Shown here piece by piece: positions 1-11,488 of a stretch of DNA of 64,000 nucleotides. Source of the stretch: Campanula takesimana (taxonomy: Eukaryota > Streptophyta > Magnoliopsida > Asterales > Campanulaceae). Location: the NCBI GenBank assembly GCA_026119855.1, contig JAOWBW010000383.1, forward strand, positions 1,240,001 through 1,304,000, given 5' to 3'. The notes under the pieces were generated by a model. That model was not told the DNA's origin and did no database searches. It worked only from the letters and a program-made list of their open reading frames with translations. Positions within the stretch are counted from its first letter, which is position 1, and each line of letters starts with the position of its first letter. The position numbers and the translations under genes are program-made.

Positions 1-221
1 CTTATTATTTCTCTTCATTATCTACAACATATATACGGAGTATTATTTTTTCTTAATCATTATGCTCACTCTTTTAGTGTTACTTGTACTGGGACGGATG
101 AAGTATATATTTATAAAATATTTTAGATACTTTAAGATGTTGTGGTAATTATTTCCATTAGAACGAGAATAGCATGTTCATAATGACAGCTGGATGCGTT
201 AGAGAAGGAAAGCTTGTACTC

Positions 222-229
222 TATAAATA
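222..229 (+). promoter_or_regulatory. TATA box of the MLP-like gene
   Basis: The string ctataaatag lies about 75-80 bases before the start codon at 302, the usual distance for a plant core promoter with a short leader. The sequence from 1 to 221 is AT-rich and has no recognisable coding content, so it is the likely proximal promoter. Confidence 0.7.
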
Positions 230-301
230 GCAACTTCAATAACACAATTACAACTCATCAATTGGAGTATAGTGTAATAGAAGTTAATTTAGTGCTGAGA
301 A

Positions 302-973
302 ATGGGCTTAACGGGTCAGAAAAACTCTGTAATAGAAATCAAGTCAAATGGCGACGAATTTTACAAGCTCCTCAGGCACACACCACACAATGTTTCCAAC
401 TTTAGCCCTAACAATATAAAGGGGTGTAATCTGCATGAAGGTGACTTGGGAAGCCCTGGACATGTCATTTATGTGAATTATTTTCTCGGTGAGTCGTTAT
501 TTATACTCCCTCCGTTTGAGAATGATTTCAAAAAATATTCAAATTTGCTTTTGATTAATCAAGAACAAATTTAAAAAATAGCAAACTTTAAAATTTGAAG
601 CATTTATTTCGTAGTGATACTTAAATTCATGGCCCTGACATTTTATTCTCTTTATTTATTGCATTACTAATAAATTCATATCTTTCTGTGAATTCATGGC
701 ATAGACGGAAAACATCAGGTTGGCATAAATATTGTTCATATAAATGAGGAGAATAAAGCAATCACGTATGAACTGATTGAGGGTGATCTCAAGGAGCTCT
801 ACAAGTCCTTGATTTATACTGTTCATGTCGATGAGAAGGACGGAGGAGGCAGCTTGGTGACATGGACCATCGAATATGAAAAGGTCAACGAGGGAATTTC
901 AGATCCAGATACACTTCTCGAATTTTTCACAAATATCACCAAAGATATTGAGGCTCGCCATGTAAAAGAGTGA
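302..973 (+). CDS. Major latex protein-like (MLP, Bet v 1 superfamily) gene, two exons
   Basis: Exon 1 is 302-488 and exon 2 is 705-973. The intron 489-704 starts GTGAGT and ends TAG. Joined, they encode about 151 residues, the usual MLP length, and the frame is preserved (phase 1). The exon 1 product starts MGLTGQ and carries HEGDLGSPGHVI, the glycine-rich loop of the Bet v 1 fold. Exon 2 carries ITYELIEGDLKELYKS, LVTWTIEYEKVNE and the C-terminal NITKDIEARHVKE, all MLP hallmarks. The single intron just before DGK is the conserved Bet v 1/MLP intron position. MLPs are small cytosolic proteins with a hydrophobic cavity that bind lipophilic ligands and are linked to stress and defence; the ligand here cannot be deduced. 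Reading exon 1 through the donor site gives a spurious 90-residue ORF. No disabling mutation is visible. Confidence 0.9.
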
Positions 974-1001
974 ATAATTTCGTCCCCTTCCGTCATGAAA
1001 T

Positions 1002-1075
1002 AAATGAATGTCCGAAAAACTTTCAAATTTGCTCTTCACCAAGAGTAAATTTGACAAATTTTTGGACATTCATTT
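1002..1075. repeat. 74-bp foldback in the MLP 3' flank
   Basis: About 29 bases after the MLP stop the sequence folds on itself. The arm starting aaatgaatgtcc (1002) pairs with the arm ending ggacattcattt (1075), and the inner arms caaatttgctctt and aagagtaaatttg pair around a short loop. I count roughly five mismatches or wobbles over 35 pairs. It may lie in the 3' UTR of the MLP transcript. It could be a tiny MITE, a 3'-end processing structure or chance; nothing shows a product. Confidence 0.6.
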
Positions 1076-1132
1076 AGAGAGAGAAGAGTAAGAAATCGCT
1101 ATTAGTAGTATTGAATCTAATCAAATAATATA

Positions 1133-1627
1133 CTCTCTCTGTCCCAGAAAGATAGTCATATATTGACTTTTTTTGTCAACATATATGAACTTTGACCAAA
1201 CATTGGTGTCAATCTAATGTTAACAATGAAATTTTAAAAATTGTTATTGATAAATCACTTAATGATTTGTCAAATACTCCCTCCGTCCCAATTTAAATTT
1301 CTTAGTTTGACTTTACACGGAGATTAAGAAAAAGTAAATGCTGTGAGTATGAAAAAGTAAGTAAGAGAAAGTAGGAGAGATAAAGTGGGTAGGGAGTTTT
1401 TGTTGTGAGAATGACAAGTGGGTCCCATTTTCCATTTTAGGTAATAAGCAAAGTAAGAACCTTAAATTGGGACAAACTAAAAAGGAAAGTAAGAACCTTA
1501 AAGAGGGACAGAGGGAGTATAATTTTTAGAATTTCACTAGAATGAGTAGATCAACATCAATATTTAGTCAAAGTTCATTTATATTGACCATCAAAAATCA
1601 ATGTGGGACTATTTTTCTGGGATAGAG
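1133..1627. mobile_element. Stowaway-like MITE (outer), split by another MITE
   Basis: The left end ctctctctgtcccagaaa matches the reverse complement of the right end tttctgggatagag. Similarity continues inward for over 100 bases (tgaactttgac, tttaaaaatt), giving long terminal inverted repeats. TA precedes the left end; the right flank is TG, so one target base may have mutated. There is no coding capacity. A second MITE sits inside at 1277-1517. Confidence 0.75.
1277..1517. mobile_element. Stowaway-like MITE nested in the outer MITE
   Basis: The ends ctccctccgtccc and gggacagagggag are inverted repeats and are flanked on both sides by TA (1275-1276 and 1518-1519), the target duplication of Stowaway/Tc1-mariner MITEs. 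The 241-bp interior (runs such as gaaagtaagaacctta) has no ORF. Its position inside 1133-1627 makes it the younger insertion. Confidence 0.85.
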
Positions 1628-1676
1628 TGTGAACGTTGTAATATGTATCAGTTGCTTAATATTTGTCCTTTACTAA

Positions 1677-1952
1677 GGTGGTGTTTGATGTATTAAACAC
1701 TTGATGTTTGATGCTTAATGGATTGCAAAGTAAAATTTGGAGGTAAGGTGCCTTGATAACATTGAGCTTTACATGTTGAAAGTTTCATGAGGCTCTTATT
1801 GGTTAAGCAATGATTTTGATTCTCAATCATTAAGAGAATCACGTAACCTCCAACATCTTATCTCAATGTCATCAAAGGCACCCTACCTCCAAAATATACC
1901 TCGCAATCTATTAAGCATCAAGCATTAAGTGCTTAATACATCAAACACCACC
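1677..1952. mobile_element. Tourist-like (PIF/Harbinger) MITE with long inverted repeats
   Basis: The ends ggtggtgtttgatg and catcaaacaccacc are perfect inverted repeats flanked by TAA on both sides (1674-1676, 1953-1955), the three-base target site of PIF/Harbinger elements. Each arm extends about 100 bases or more with few mismatches, so the 276-bp element is almost a full foldback. It is non-coding. Family assignment rests on the target site and the GGTG(T)TTG-type end. Confidence 0.8.
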
Positions 1953-2059
1953 TAAGTCTCGCTGTTAAATTTTACAGAAGGTTCACTCTATTTATGTTCA
2001 AGAGTTAACTAACCAGTGTTCGCAATAATAGTAGGGTTTTTCGATCATAGATTCCATAA

Positions 2060-2381
2060 TCTATATTACAATACAAAGCAAGAATAACCGTTTTACAAAG
2101 AGAGAATGAGATTGAATCTTAGAATATTGATCCAACGGCTTAGATTTGACCTCAATTACCAGTGTGGTTAACTCCCCACCAACTCCTCAACTGCTCACTC
2201 CACTACCTTTTCTTCCTCTTCCAAATTATCCCGTTCTCCCCCACTGTTAATATTTCTAATTTTCTAATGTATGCTCTACATTGTTTTTTCTAATTTCCTA
2301 ACATATGTTAGAAACTATATGTGGTGAGAAAGTATATGTGATGTACTGTCACCGTGCCATTGGCACGGGCAAGAGTACTAG
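2060..2381 (+). mobile_element. Small non-autonomous Helitron
   Basis: The 5' end TCTATATTACAATACAAAGC follows an A at 2059. The 3' end has a hairpin ccgtgcc-att-ggcacgg (2352-2368), then ten bases and CTAG followed by T at 2382. TC start, subterminal GC hairpin, CTRR end and insertion between A and T are the Helitron signature. No Rep/helicase coding is present. The 3' end is clear; the 5' end is inferred from the typical start motif. Confidence 0.75.
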
Positions 2382-2484
2382 TTACTTACACTAAGTAATG
2401 ATGAGCCTTGAGAATTAAAAAAAAGTATATCTCTTCATTGTATCGAGTAGGTTTTGGGGGAAACTAGTTCCTCCATGTGTCAGC

Positions 2485-2974
2485 TGTTGGAACAATTATA
2501 ATCCCCTGATGCCTAACTCATATTTAGAAGAAGAATGAGGAAAAGATGAAGCGAAAGCATGTAATAAATGTATACCTGTTGAATCCATCTTGATGTCTTG
2601 AAGGGAGAATAAGAATGAAGTAGAAGACAATGTAGGGAGATGATATTCTAAATGAAAGTGTCTCTTAGTCTCTCAAAAGTTCTTTCAATAATGAAGAGAT
2701 AATTTAGATGAGAGAAAGTAAGAATCAAATATGTTTTAGGCTTGATGGAGAGGCCTTTAAATAGTAAACATGGTGACACTTCAAATAGGGACCATACCTA
2801 TTCATTTCTAAAGCAATGTTGATTTACCATCTTGCCCATCAAAGATAGATAAATAACATTTCAGGGATTCTACACATTGACTATTTTGACCATACTTTAT
2901 ATTAATGTCATAGTCATGATTTTATTTATGGAAGGTGCCTATTAACTTGTGTTGCAAGCCACAATGATCTAACA
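2485..2974 (-). repeat. Copia-1 3' LTR
   Basis: Runs from tgttgg to taaca on the plus strand; as the element reads (minus) it starts TGTTAGATCATTG. It matches 8633-9122 base for base except for a handful of substitutions. Confidence 0.95.
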
Positions 2975-2985
2975 ATCTCCCACTT
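2975..2985 (-). promoter_or_regulatory. Copia-1 polypurine tract
   Basis: On the minus strand AAGTGGGAGAT directly abuts the 3' LTR start TGTTAGATC. This is the canonical copia plus-strand priming tract, and its position fixes the element orientation. Confidence 0.85.
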
Positions 2986-3429
2986 GGGTTGCAAAACAAA
3001 TTTCTTCCTTTAAATCACAAGTATAACATAAATGACAACCCAAATGTGCACTTTGTTATCACTTATAACAATCTCGTCCATTAGCCATACAAATATAGAA
3101 CTAAAGGGGCAGTCGTTGTAATTGATTCGCAACTAAACCCACTATAATTACATATACTAATTCAACTAAATGACATAGATCAAAAGTATGGATGTGTAGC
3201 ATGGATATTAATGAATATATACATATTCTTCCAACTAGTCCAACTTAACCAAATGAGATCAAACTTTAATAATAATAGAACAATAAAATTGAAGAAAACA
3301 ACACAAACTCCCACTATATTAAATGTTATCAAAATTTGTTACACCCATATGAGCAACATGCTCGTGAAACAATAAAGGTGATAACGCCTTAGTAAACGGA
3401 TCCGCTAACATAGAGTTTGTACCAATAAG

Positions 3430-4500
3430 TTATATTTCTATTTGTTCATTTTGTACCATCTCTCTTACAACAAGAAATTTAATGTCAATGTCTTTAGACT
3501 TTGACGAGCTCTTGTTATTGTTGGAGTACAAGACCGCCGCCCTATTGTCACAATATAGCTTAATAGGTCTTTCGACGCTATCGACAATACGCAGTCCTTC
3601 AGTGAATTTACACAGCCATATAGCTTGATTGGATGCCTCGAAACAAGCAACAAACTCGGCTTCCATGGTGGAGGAAGTAACGAGTGTCTGCTTGGCACTT
3701 CTCCAAGAAATGGCTCCACCGGCTAATGTGAAGACATAACCAGACGTTGATTTACGGCTGTCTTGGCATCCAGCAAAGTCGGAATCGGAATACCCAACGA
3801 TCTCAAGATGATCCGACTTTGAATATGTAAGCATGTAGTCCTTGGTGTTTTGTAAATACCGCATCACTCTTTTGGCTGCAACCCAATGTTCTCTCCCCGG
3901 ATTGCTTTGGTATCGACCAAGCATTCCAACAATAAAATCTAAGTCTGGACGAGTACAGACTTGAGCATATATTAAGCTTCCTACTGCTGATGCGTAAGGG
4001 ATGTTTTCCATATACTTGGTTTCAAAATTGTTTTTGGGACATTGATTGAGACTGAATTTATCTCCTTTAGAGACAGGGGTGTCATGTGGTTTACAGTTTT
4101 GCATGCTAAACCTTTGTAATACCTTCTCTATATAGGCCTTTTGTAATAATCCTAAAGTACCTCGTGAGCGATCACAGTGTATTTGGATTCCTAATACAAA
4201 AGATGCCTCACCAAGATCTTTCATTTCAAATTTGTTTGAAAGAAATTTCTTAGTTTCTTTTAGAAGGTTTATATCATTACTAGCTAGCAAAATATCATCC
4301 ACATATAAGACTAAGAATATAAACTTACTCCCACTGAACTTATGGTATATACAATCTTCACCAATATTCATTTCAAAGCCAAATGAAAGAATTACTTGGT
4401 TAAATTTGAGATACCATTGACGGGAAGCTTGCTTGAGCCCATAAATGGATTTCTTAAGTTTACAAACTAAATGATTAGTTTGTTCCAAATCATCCACCAT
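3430..4500 (-). pseudogene. Copia-1 reverse transcriptase C-half and RNase H
   Basis: This minus-strand frame encodes LVCKLKKSIYGLKQA and the catalytic FLVLYVDDILLASND near residues 55-70 of the segment. RNase H follows, with VGYSDSDFAGC, KSTSGYVF, AISWRSAKQT, STMEAEFVA and LYCDNRAAV. It ends close to the normal copia pol terminus (KDIDIKF...VREMVQN). It is in a different frame from the upstream RT segment, with a frameshift around 4490 at the IYM/VDD junction. In an intact element this would copy element RNA into DNA in virus-like particles; here it is a fragment of the pol reading frame. Confidence 0.9.
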
Positions 4501-4907
4501 TTCTGGTTTTTCATATAGATGGTTTCCTCAATGTCTCCATTGAGAAAAGCTGTCTTAACATCCATTTGATGAAGCTCAAGATCAAAATGTGCTACTAATG
4601 CCATAATGATCCTAAAGGAGTTTTTAGAAGATACCGGAGAGAATGTTTCTTTGTAATCAATACCTTCTTTTTGAGTAAAACCTTTAGCAACAAGACGAGC
4701 CTTATATCTTTCCACATTACCTTGTGAATCCCTTTTGGTTTTAAATATCCATTTACAACCAATAGGTTTCACATCCTTCGGTAATGGGACAAGATCCCAA
4801 ACGTCGTTGTCTTTCATAGATTTCAACTCTTCATTAATGGCATTGATCCACTTATGAGAATTAGGACTATTAATGGCTTGATGGAAGGTGAGAGGCTCAT
4901 CTCCCAC
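4467..4907 (-). pseudogene. Copia-1 reverse transcriptase N-half
   Basis: Encodes the RT N-terminal blocks WDLVPLPKDVKPIGCKWIFK, YKARLVAKGFTQKEGIDY, ETFSPVS and HQMDVKTAFLNGDIEETIYM in order. It is separated from the integrase ORF by a short out-of-frame stretch (about 4930-5040) that still encodes the normal linker in another frame. The two frameshifts therefore restore the original frame. It then loses frame after IYM near 4490. Confidence 0.9.
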
Positions 4908-4988
4908 TAAGCCTAAGTGTCCTTCATTCGGCTAGATACACCTCATAATCATCCGAGATGGCACTTCTTCTTACTCTATTTGATCTTC

Positions 4989-7427
4989 TTAAAGGCACCG
5001 GTTCTTCCTCATTTTGAGGTTGTTGAATTTCCTCATTTTGATAACATTTTCATGTTGTTCAATATTTATAGGGGAGTCAATATTTTGAATTTGTTCCTCT
5101 TGAATTTCAGGTACAAGTACTTGATTTTCAATTGGAACTACTAAGGGAAGAGGTATAGAAATGGATTCCTCCTCTTCCTTAAATTCAAAATTATTATTCC
5201 TAATTTCCCCTCTAAACTCAACATCCTCAAAGAACCTAGCATTTCCCGTTTCAAAAAACGTTCTAGATTTCGGGTTGTAAAATTTATAGCCCCTTGATCT
5301 CTCGGCATACCCTACAAAGTAGCAACTAACTGTCTTAGCGTCCAGTTTTCCTTCGTTAGGCCTATAAGGCCTAGCTTCTGCTGGACAACCCCAAACATGA
5401 AGATGATTTAAGGACGGTTTCTTATTCGTCCATAATTCATAAGGGATTTTATTGTTAGTAGCCTTAGAGGGAGCCCTATTGAGAAGATAAGTTGCGGTTT
5501 TTAAAGCATCGCCCCATAATGAGTGAGGTAAAGAAGTATTAGAAACCATACTTCTTACCATTTCCTGAAGGGTTCTATTACGTCTCTCAGCTACACCATT
5601 CATGCTAGGCGAACCCGGCATAGTGTAGTGAGGGACAATCCCACACTCTTCTAAGTAGCGAGCAAAAGGACCCGGACGTTTTTCTCCCGAACCGTCATTC
5701 CGAACATAGTATTCACCACCACGATCGGATCTAACGTTCTTAATAGTCTTACCTAGTTGATTTTCAACTTCGGCCTTAAAAGATTTGAAAATGTCCAATG
5801 ATTGAGATTTTTCATGAAGTAAATAAATGTATCCATATCGAGAGTAGTCGTCTATGAACGTAATAAAGTATTGTTGACCATTCCAAGAAGGAGTAGGAAA
5901 TGGCCCACAAATATCCGTATGTATTAGTTCTAAGACGCTTGATGCTCTCGAGGATACTTTTCTTTTCGAGTTTGTAAACTTTCCTTTTAGGCATTCAATG
6001 CAAAAGTCCTTTTCAGGAACATCAAGTTTATTTATGATTCCTTCTGACACAAGCTTATCAATTCTCCTTTTGGAGATATGACCCAAACGCCTATGCCATA
6101 AGGTATAAGAATTTTCACTTGAAAACTTTCGCTTCTTAGATTTAGTTTCATTATTATGGGACTCATTGATTGTTTGAGTAGTGTTAAGCAAATAAAGATT
6201 ATCACTACTCGATAAAGTACTAGTACCAACAATAATGGAATTGAAATATAAATCACATCTATTATTACCAAATGAACAAGAGTAACCCTCTTTGTCCAAA
6301 ACAGTGATAGATATTAAATTCCTTCTAAACGAAGGTACAATAAAAGTATTATTTAATACAAAATAATATCCTGTACTTAACAACAATCTAAAGGTTCCAA
6401 TGCCTATGACTTCTACCGGGTTCCCAGCTCCCATATAGATGAATCTTTCATCCTTGCTAGGTCTTCGGTAATTCAGGCAACCCTGCATAGACATACTAAT
6501 GTGAGTTGTTGCACCAGAATCCAACCACCATGTATATGAAGGAATTGAAACTAAATTAGCCTCAGTACAAACAAGACCAAATGACATACCTTTCTTAGCA
6601 CGCCAAGCGTGATACTTAGGGCAGTCATACTTCATGTGCGTAGGGTCCTTGCAAAAGAAGCACTTCTTTTCCTTACGATCATCAGATGATCCTTTAGGCT
6701 TCTTATTGCTTGTTACCGCAATTTCCTTCCCTCTTCTCTTAGTCCCATGAGAAGAGGTGGATGCTAAATGAGCACCTTCAATTTTAGGTTGCTTCAACCT
6801 ATCTTCCTCTTGAGTCACATGTGAGATTAATTCATTAATATTCCACTTGTCTTTCTGACAATTATAGGTCACCTCAAAGTGACCAAACTGAGGAGGAAGA
6901 GAAATCAACACTAAATGGACAAGAAGATCTTCCGATATCTCTAACTTAAGTCCTTTTAGTTTAGTTGATAAGTGAAGCATTTCTAAAATATACTCCCTTA
7001 AGTTCCCGGTACCCTTGTACTTCATGGAAACAAGCTTTCTTAAACAAGAACTTGTTTCCGACTTTTCGCTTTTGGCAAAGCGCCGTTCAAGGGTCTCAAG
7101 AAAGGTTTTAGCATCAACGTCCTCGGGGACACTGTTAAGAAATGCCTCCGGGACGACATTTTTCATGATCATAAGACTTACGCGATTAGAGCGTTTCCAC
7201 TTCTCAGAGTTCAAGCGGTCCTCAGCGGTGCTATCTTCACTAAGAGGAAGAGGAATAGGCTCCCTAAATGCGAGGTCTATGTCCATGCAGCCCAAGATCA
7301 TAGTAATTTTGTTTTTCCAAGTTTTAAAGTTTGTCCCATTAAGCATCGGAATTGTGCTCATCGCAGCAGTAATAGAAGAAGCATTAAGTAAATCTGGGAA
7401 TCGAGAACAAGAATGAATACAAAACAA
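4989..7427 (-). pseudogene. Copia-1 Gag-protease-integrase polyprotein segment
   Basis: This is an 812-codon frame. Gag begins around MSTIPMLNGTNFKTWK (M at about 7361; an earlier in-frame Met is at 7427). A CX2CX4HX4C zinc knuckle is seen in CFFCKDPTHMKYDC near residue 260. The aspartic protease motif WLDSGATTHIS follows near 300. The GAG-pre-integrase block LWHRRLGHISKRRID and the integrase core (HTDICGPF, FIDDYSRYGY, RSDRGGEYY, NGVAERRNRTLQEM) supply the DDE residues. The end of the frame is altered by a frameshift near 5040. Segment order PR-INT-RT-RH defines Ty1/copia. This long part is undamaged, but the whole polyprotein is not. Confidence 0.9.
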
Positions 7428-8618
7428 TAATAAGTAACTACATTATGAATTAAAAGATTAATTATATCAAATGAAATCCATCAATAAAGCAATTAACATG
7501 ACATCAAAACTAATCTTTGGATTGCGAATTGACTCATAAATAATTACTTTAGATGACAAGTAATTTGAACAATATTTGATTAAATGCTTAATCTTCCTTT
7601 GGGTAGTCTTAAGCATTTAATAAAATTACTAAATGTTCATTTTATATGTCATCACATGAATGCTTAAGACTTTCTTAGTACGTGGCGTTGTTCAACCTTA
7701 GTCGTTCCACCAATCCGTTCGGATGGTTGAGGAGACCAGTCAAGGTTTCCAGCCTGATATACCATCGTTAGTCAAATGTCAAGATCTTCTTTGGAAAATT
7801 CAAGTCATTCATATCTTAAACATTCAACACTTTACAATTTTTGGGTTTAAATAACGTTAATCACTTAGGCGATAATATTATTTAAACAATGAATAAAATT
7901 GTCAAAGCATATAATTAATCAAAATTTTTATGGTTTGAAAAATGTATGTTTTGTTAAATAAAAAAAATAGAATAATTGACCCATATAGAATAAAATGCCC
8001 AAACGGCATATCATAAAAGGATGTCCTTTAATTGCCAAAAAGCAAAGAACATGTCAGACATGTCCGAATCAATCATTGTACCAAGTCCATTTAATGAACC
8101 GACACAAGCATGAATTCTTTCAATTCCATGTTCAATGAATTCATAAAAGCAATTTTTTTTTCTTTTAATGGAAGTCAAGGGTACCAAGAAAAGGCACACT
8201 TTCAAAATTTATACTGTGTTTCGGTAAACCGAAACCACCAAAAAAAAAAAAAAAATTGCCAATAATTACGGGTCAAGCAAGTAGATCGACATGGTATGTA
8301 CTTAAAACATAAAACCATGCTATTTAGGATAATCTTGCTTTAAAATTTAGTGGAATCAAGTGAGTAGATCCACATGGTATGCATTTAGACATAAAACCAT
8401 GTTATAAAGGGATAGTCTCACAAGAACCATTTTTAAATAACAAAACTTTTCCAAACCATTTACTTAATTTAGATGAAGATCATCAATACTCTATTAATGA
8501 ATTAGAGTTCTTAATCAATCATCAAATACCTTAAGATTCAACAGGGAAAATGAATCATAGTCAAAGCATGAAGCCTTTCTTAAAACAAGAACTCAAACTC
8601 AAACTAAATAATGAGCAG
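7428..8618 (-). other. Copia-1 untranslated leader
   Basis: About 1.2 kb between the primer binding site and Gag. It is AT-rich with no long ORF. It includes two similar stretches near 8270-8310 and 8350-8400 (agtagatcgacatggtatg and agtagatccacatggtatg), a local imperfect duplication. Confidence 0.7.
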
Positions 8619-8630
8619 GCTCTGATACCA
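8619..8630 (-). promoter_or_regulatory. Copia-1 primer binding site (initiator-Met tRNA type)
   Basis: Minus strand reads TGGTATCAGAGC two bases inside the 5' LTR. This is the complement of the plant initiator methionine tRNA 3' end, the usual primer of Ty1/copia elements. Confidence 0.9.
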
Positions 8631-8632
8631 AT

Positions 8633-9122
8633 TGTTGGAACAATTATAATCCCCTGATGCCTAACTCATATTTAGAAGAAGAATGAGGAAAAGATGAAGC
8701 GGAAGCATGTAATAAATGTATACCTGTTGAATCCATCTTGATGTCTTGAAGGGAGAATAAGAATGAAGTAGAAGACAATGTAGGGAGATGATCTTCTAAA
8801 TGAAAGTGTCTCTTAGTCTCTCAAAAGTTCTTTCAATAATGAAGAGATAATTTAGATGAGAGAAAGTAAGAATCAAGTATGTTTTAGGCTTGATGGAGAG
8901 GCCTTTAAATAGTAAATATGGCGACACTTCAAGTAGGGACCATACCTATTCATTTCTAAATCAATGTTGATTTACCATCTTGCCCATCAAAGATAGATAA
9001 ATAACATTTCGGGGATTCTACACATTGACTATTTTGACCATACTTTATATTAATGTCATAGTCATGATTTTATTTATGGAAGGTGCCTATTAACTTGTGT
9101 TGCAAGCCACAATGATCTAACA
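8633..9122 (-). repeat. Copia-1 5' LTR
   Basis: Same ends and length as 2485-2974. A minus-strand TATTTAAAGG near 8906 (complement of cctttaaata) is a possible LTR core promoter. The flank tcagc at 9123 completes the target duplication. Confidence 0.95.
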
Positions 9123-9127
9123 TCAGC

Positions 9128-9678
9128 ATCATATTAAAATACTTTCCTTTGTGACAGCATCATATTAAAATATTTCCCTCCTAAATGGTTTGATGACATC
9201 ATTAATTTATTAATGTACTCTTTATATTTAATTAGTTTAATTAATATTTAACAAGTGTTTATTATGATTAATTTGGTAATGAAAATTTGTTCATTTACGA
9301 AGTGGAGTACCACCTACCATATTTGCATTGTCCATTTTTTTCCATTTGCCGTAACCCTCCCTTTTTTTTGTACTACCAACTTTTCCTCTATTTACAGTAA
9401 CATTAAACTTAATATATGGACATATTTTAAGCATTTTTTACAATTTTAAATAAATATATATGGCTAATATTTAAAAAATAATACAGTATAAATAGAAGTA
9501 TTTGGTTCTTTTGTCTTAAACTGAATGATCATTTCTTTATTCAAATAATCATTTGAAACTTTTACAACAAAAAAGCTTTACCCCTTTTTTTTTCAAAGTT
9601 CATTATATATTGCAAAATTAAAATTTTGAAAGTGAATAGAGTATTAAAGATGAAAACAAATGCACCATTCATCTATAA
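9128..9678. other. AT-rich intergenic sequence
   Basis: No coding content was recognised. A 20-base string cagcatcatattaaaata(c/t)t occurs twice (about 9125 and 9156), a short direct duplication that starts in the Copia-1 target site. Confidence 0.6.
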
Positions 9679-10857
9679 TCTATATTCTAAAATTATTACT
9701 AAAATAACAACCATTAGCATCACCAAATGCCACATCTTAGCTACACATTAAAAAAAAAAAATCCCTTTCAAATTAAATTTTTATTTTTGACTGGACATAA
9801 CTTTTTTTTTTTTTTTTGAAAAAATAAAAACAAGATAGTGTATTTTAAGGAGAAAAAAAAAGATAATGCAAGTGTATCGGGATAACTAATTAAGGGCAGC
9901 TTAACGCGAGAAAGAGTAAGTATTGTTTCAATGGCAGCCTTTTGTCTACTTAGATGAAGTTAAGCATTTACGGGGAAGTGGACACGTTGTTTCAAGAGAG
10001 AAAAAAATAAAAGAAAATGGGAAGTGCAATGATAAAAGTTGGGAAGTTATGGTGGGGCTTGAGGATTAAAAAATAGTACAAACATCTGTTCTTAAATGAG
10101 TGTTTAAATTTTATTTTAAGGGACATTTGAAAATCTCAACTTTTTGTACAATTTGGTAGCAAAGATTCATATATAATATTGTCATCTCCTTTTCAAATAT
10201 TTAGTTTTGCAAGTATAAAAAGACCGGTGAAAAAAAAAATCGACAAAAATATTTAGGGACAAAGTTATGTTAAAAAAAGACAATCATTTTGAGACAAATA
10301 TTTTTTGAAAATGGACACTCATTTAGGGACCGATGGAGTATGTTGGAAAAGTGATTGTTGTGACTGAGTAGAAGAGAGAAAATAAGTTAGTACATAGTTG
10401 TTGTGAGTGTAAGAGAGAAAGTAGAACACTTTAGGTAAACAACAATAAGTATGCGAATCACAAATATGTTCGTATAATTAAGATCAAATAAAATGCAGTA
10501 AAAAATTAATTATCATGTAAGGCTAATTGGATATAAAATTATGATCAATTTAAAATGAGTTGATCATGAAATTAAAAGTGAGACTATCTTTCGGAGGCAA
10601 AGTCTTAAGCAAAAAGAAAAATGGTGTTAAGACAATGTCTTTTTATCTCGCTAAAATATATTAACAGCTGAAAAGAATTAGTTTTGACATGTAAGATCAC
10701 TTTATTAAATATTTTCATAAATTGACCTAATTGTACTTTAAAATATTTACATTGCTCTATGAAAAAATAATATTATGAATAAGATGATAGATAATGAATT
10801 TTAAAAAATCTTAACAATAGAATTAAAAAACCGCGCATAGCGCAGGTATTAATTTAG
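9679..10857 (+). mobile_element. Probable non-autonomous Helitron
   Basis: The right end has the hairpin ccgcgc-atag-cgcagg (10831-10845), then tattaat and TTAG followed by T, a one-base variant of the CTAG Helitron end. A typical start, TCTATATTCTAAAATT preceded by A, lies at 9679. Between them is AT-rich non-coding DNA with a MITE at 10079-10338. The right end is fairly secure; the left end is inferred. Confidence 0.5.
10079..10338. mobile_element. Degenerate Stowaway-like MITE
   Basis: The left end catctgttcttaaatgagtg resembles the reverse complement of the right end cactcatttagggaccgatg. TA dinucleotides flank both ends (10077-10078, 10339-10340). The right end carries the common plant string ctaaatgagtgtcc. 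It is non-coding and diverged. Confidence 0.6.
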
Positions 10858-10904
10858 TTAATAATAAATGCAATAATAATTATAATTATGATAAGCCAAA
10901 ATCT

Positions 10905-11457
10905 TTGGTAAAACGCCTTTTACAAAACACCCAGGAAAAACGTGTTTTAAAAAAGCGCGGTGGCATTTTTGTAAATATGTAGAACCTCTTTAAAAAACGT
11001 GCGGTGGCATTTTTGTAAATAATCGGAACCTCTCAAACGGTTCTAGATATCAATATAAAGCCTTCTGGATGTAATTTTTGAAGCACATTCGAAGAAGGTC
11101 ATGGCCAACAAACATTCTAGATATCAGCATCAAATTGTTCTGGATATATATATATAAAGTCATCTGGACATGACATTTGAAGAAGGTCATAGCCAACAAA
11201 AATTCTGGATATCAACATCAAATTGTTCTGGATATATATATAAAGTCATCTGGACATGAGTTTCAAGCACATTTTTAGAATGTCTTGGCCAAGAAAATTC
11301 TGGATATCAACCTCAAAAGGTTCTGGACATCAATAATATATGATTTTAATGATATTTGAACAAAGTCATGGCAAACAAACTTTCTGGGTATCAAGTTAAG
11401 AGGTTATGTATAGAAATAATAGAGGTTCTGCATAGAAATAATAGAGGTTCTTTATAG

Positions 11458-11488
<31 letters not shown>

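Larger units (their letters stand above)
2485..9122 (-). mobile_element. Copia-1: full-length Ty1/copia retrotransposon
   Basis: Two 490-bp LTRs (2485-2974, 8633-9122) flank coding for Gag, protease, integrase, reverse transcriptase and RNase H in copia order on the minus strand. The 5-bp target duplication tcagc is present at 2480-2484 and 9123-9127. I count about eight substitutions between the LTRs by eye, so the insertion is fairly recent. The polyprotein is broken by frameshifts near 5040, 4930 and 4490, so this copy is not expected to make a complete product. Confidence 0.95.

Noticed and set aside
302..574. Single-exon 90-codon ORF
   Set aside because: It reads through a GTGAGT donor into AT-rich intron. 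Exon 2 at 705 completes the MLP domain in frame.
823..1026. Minus-strand ORF of 67 codons
   Set aside because: Shadow of MLP exon 2.
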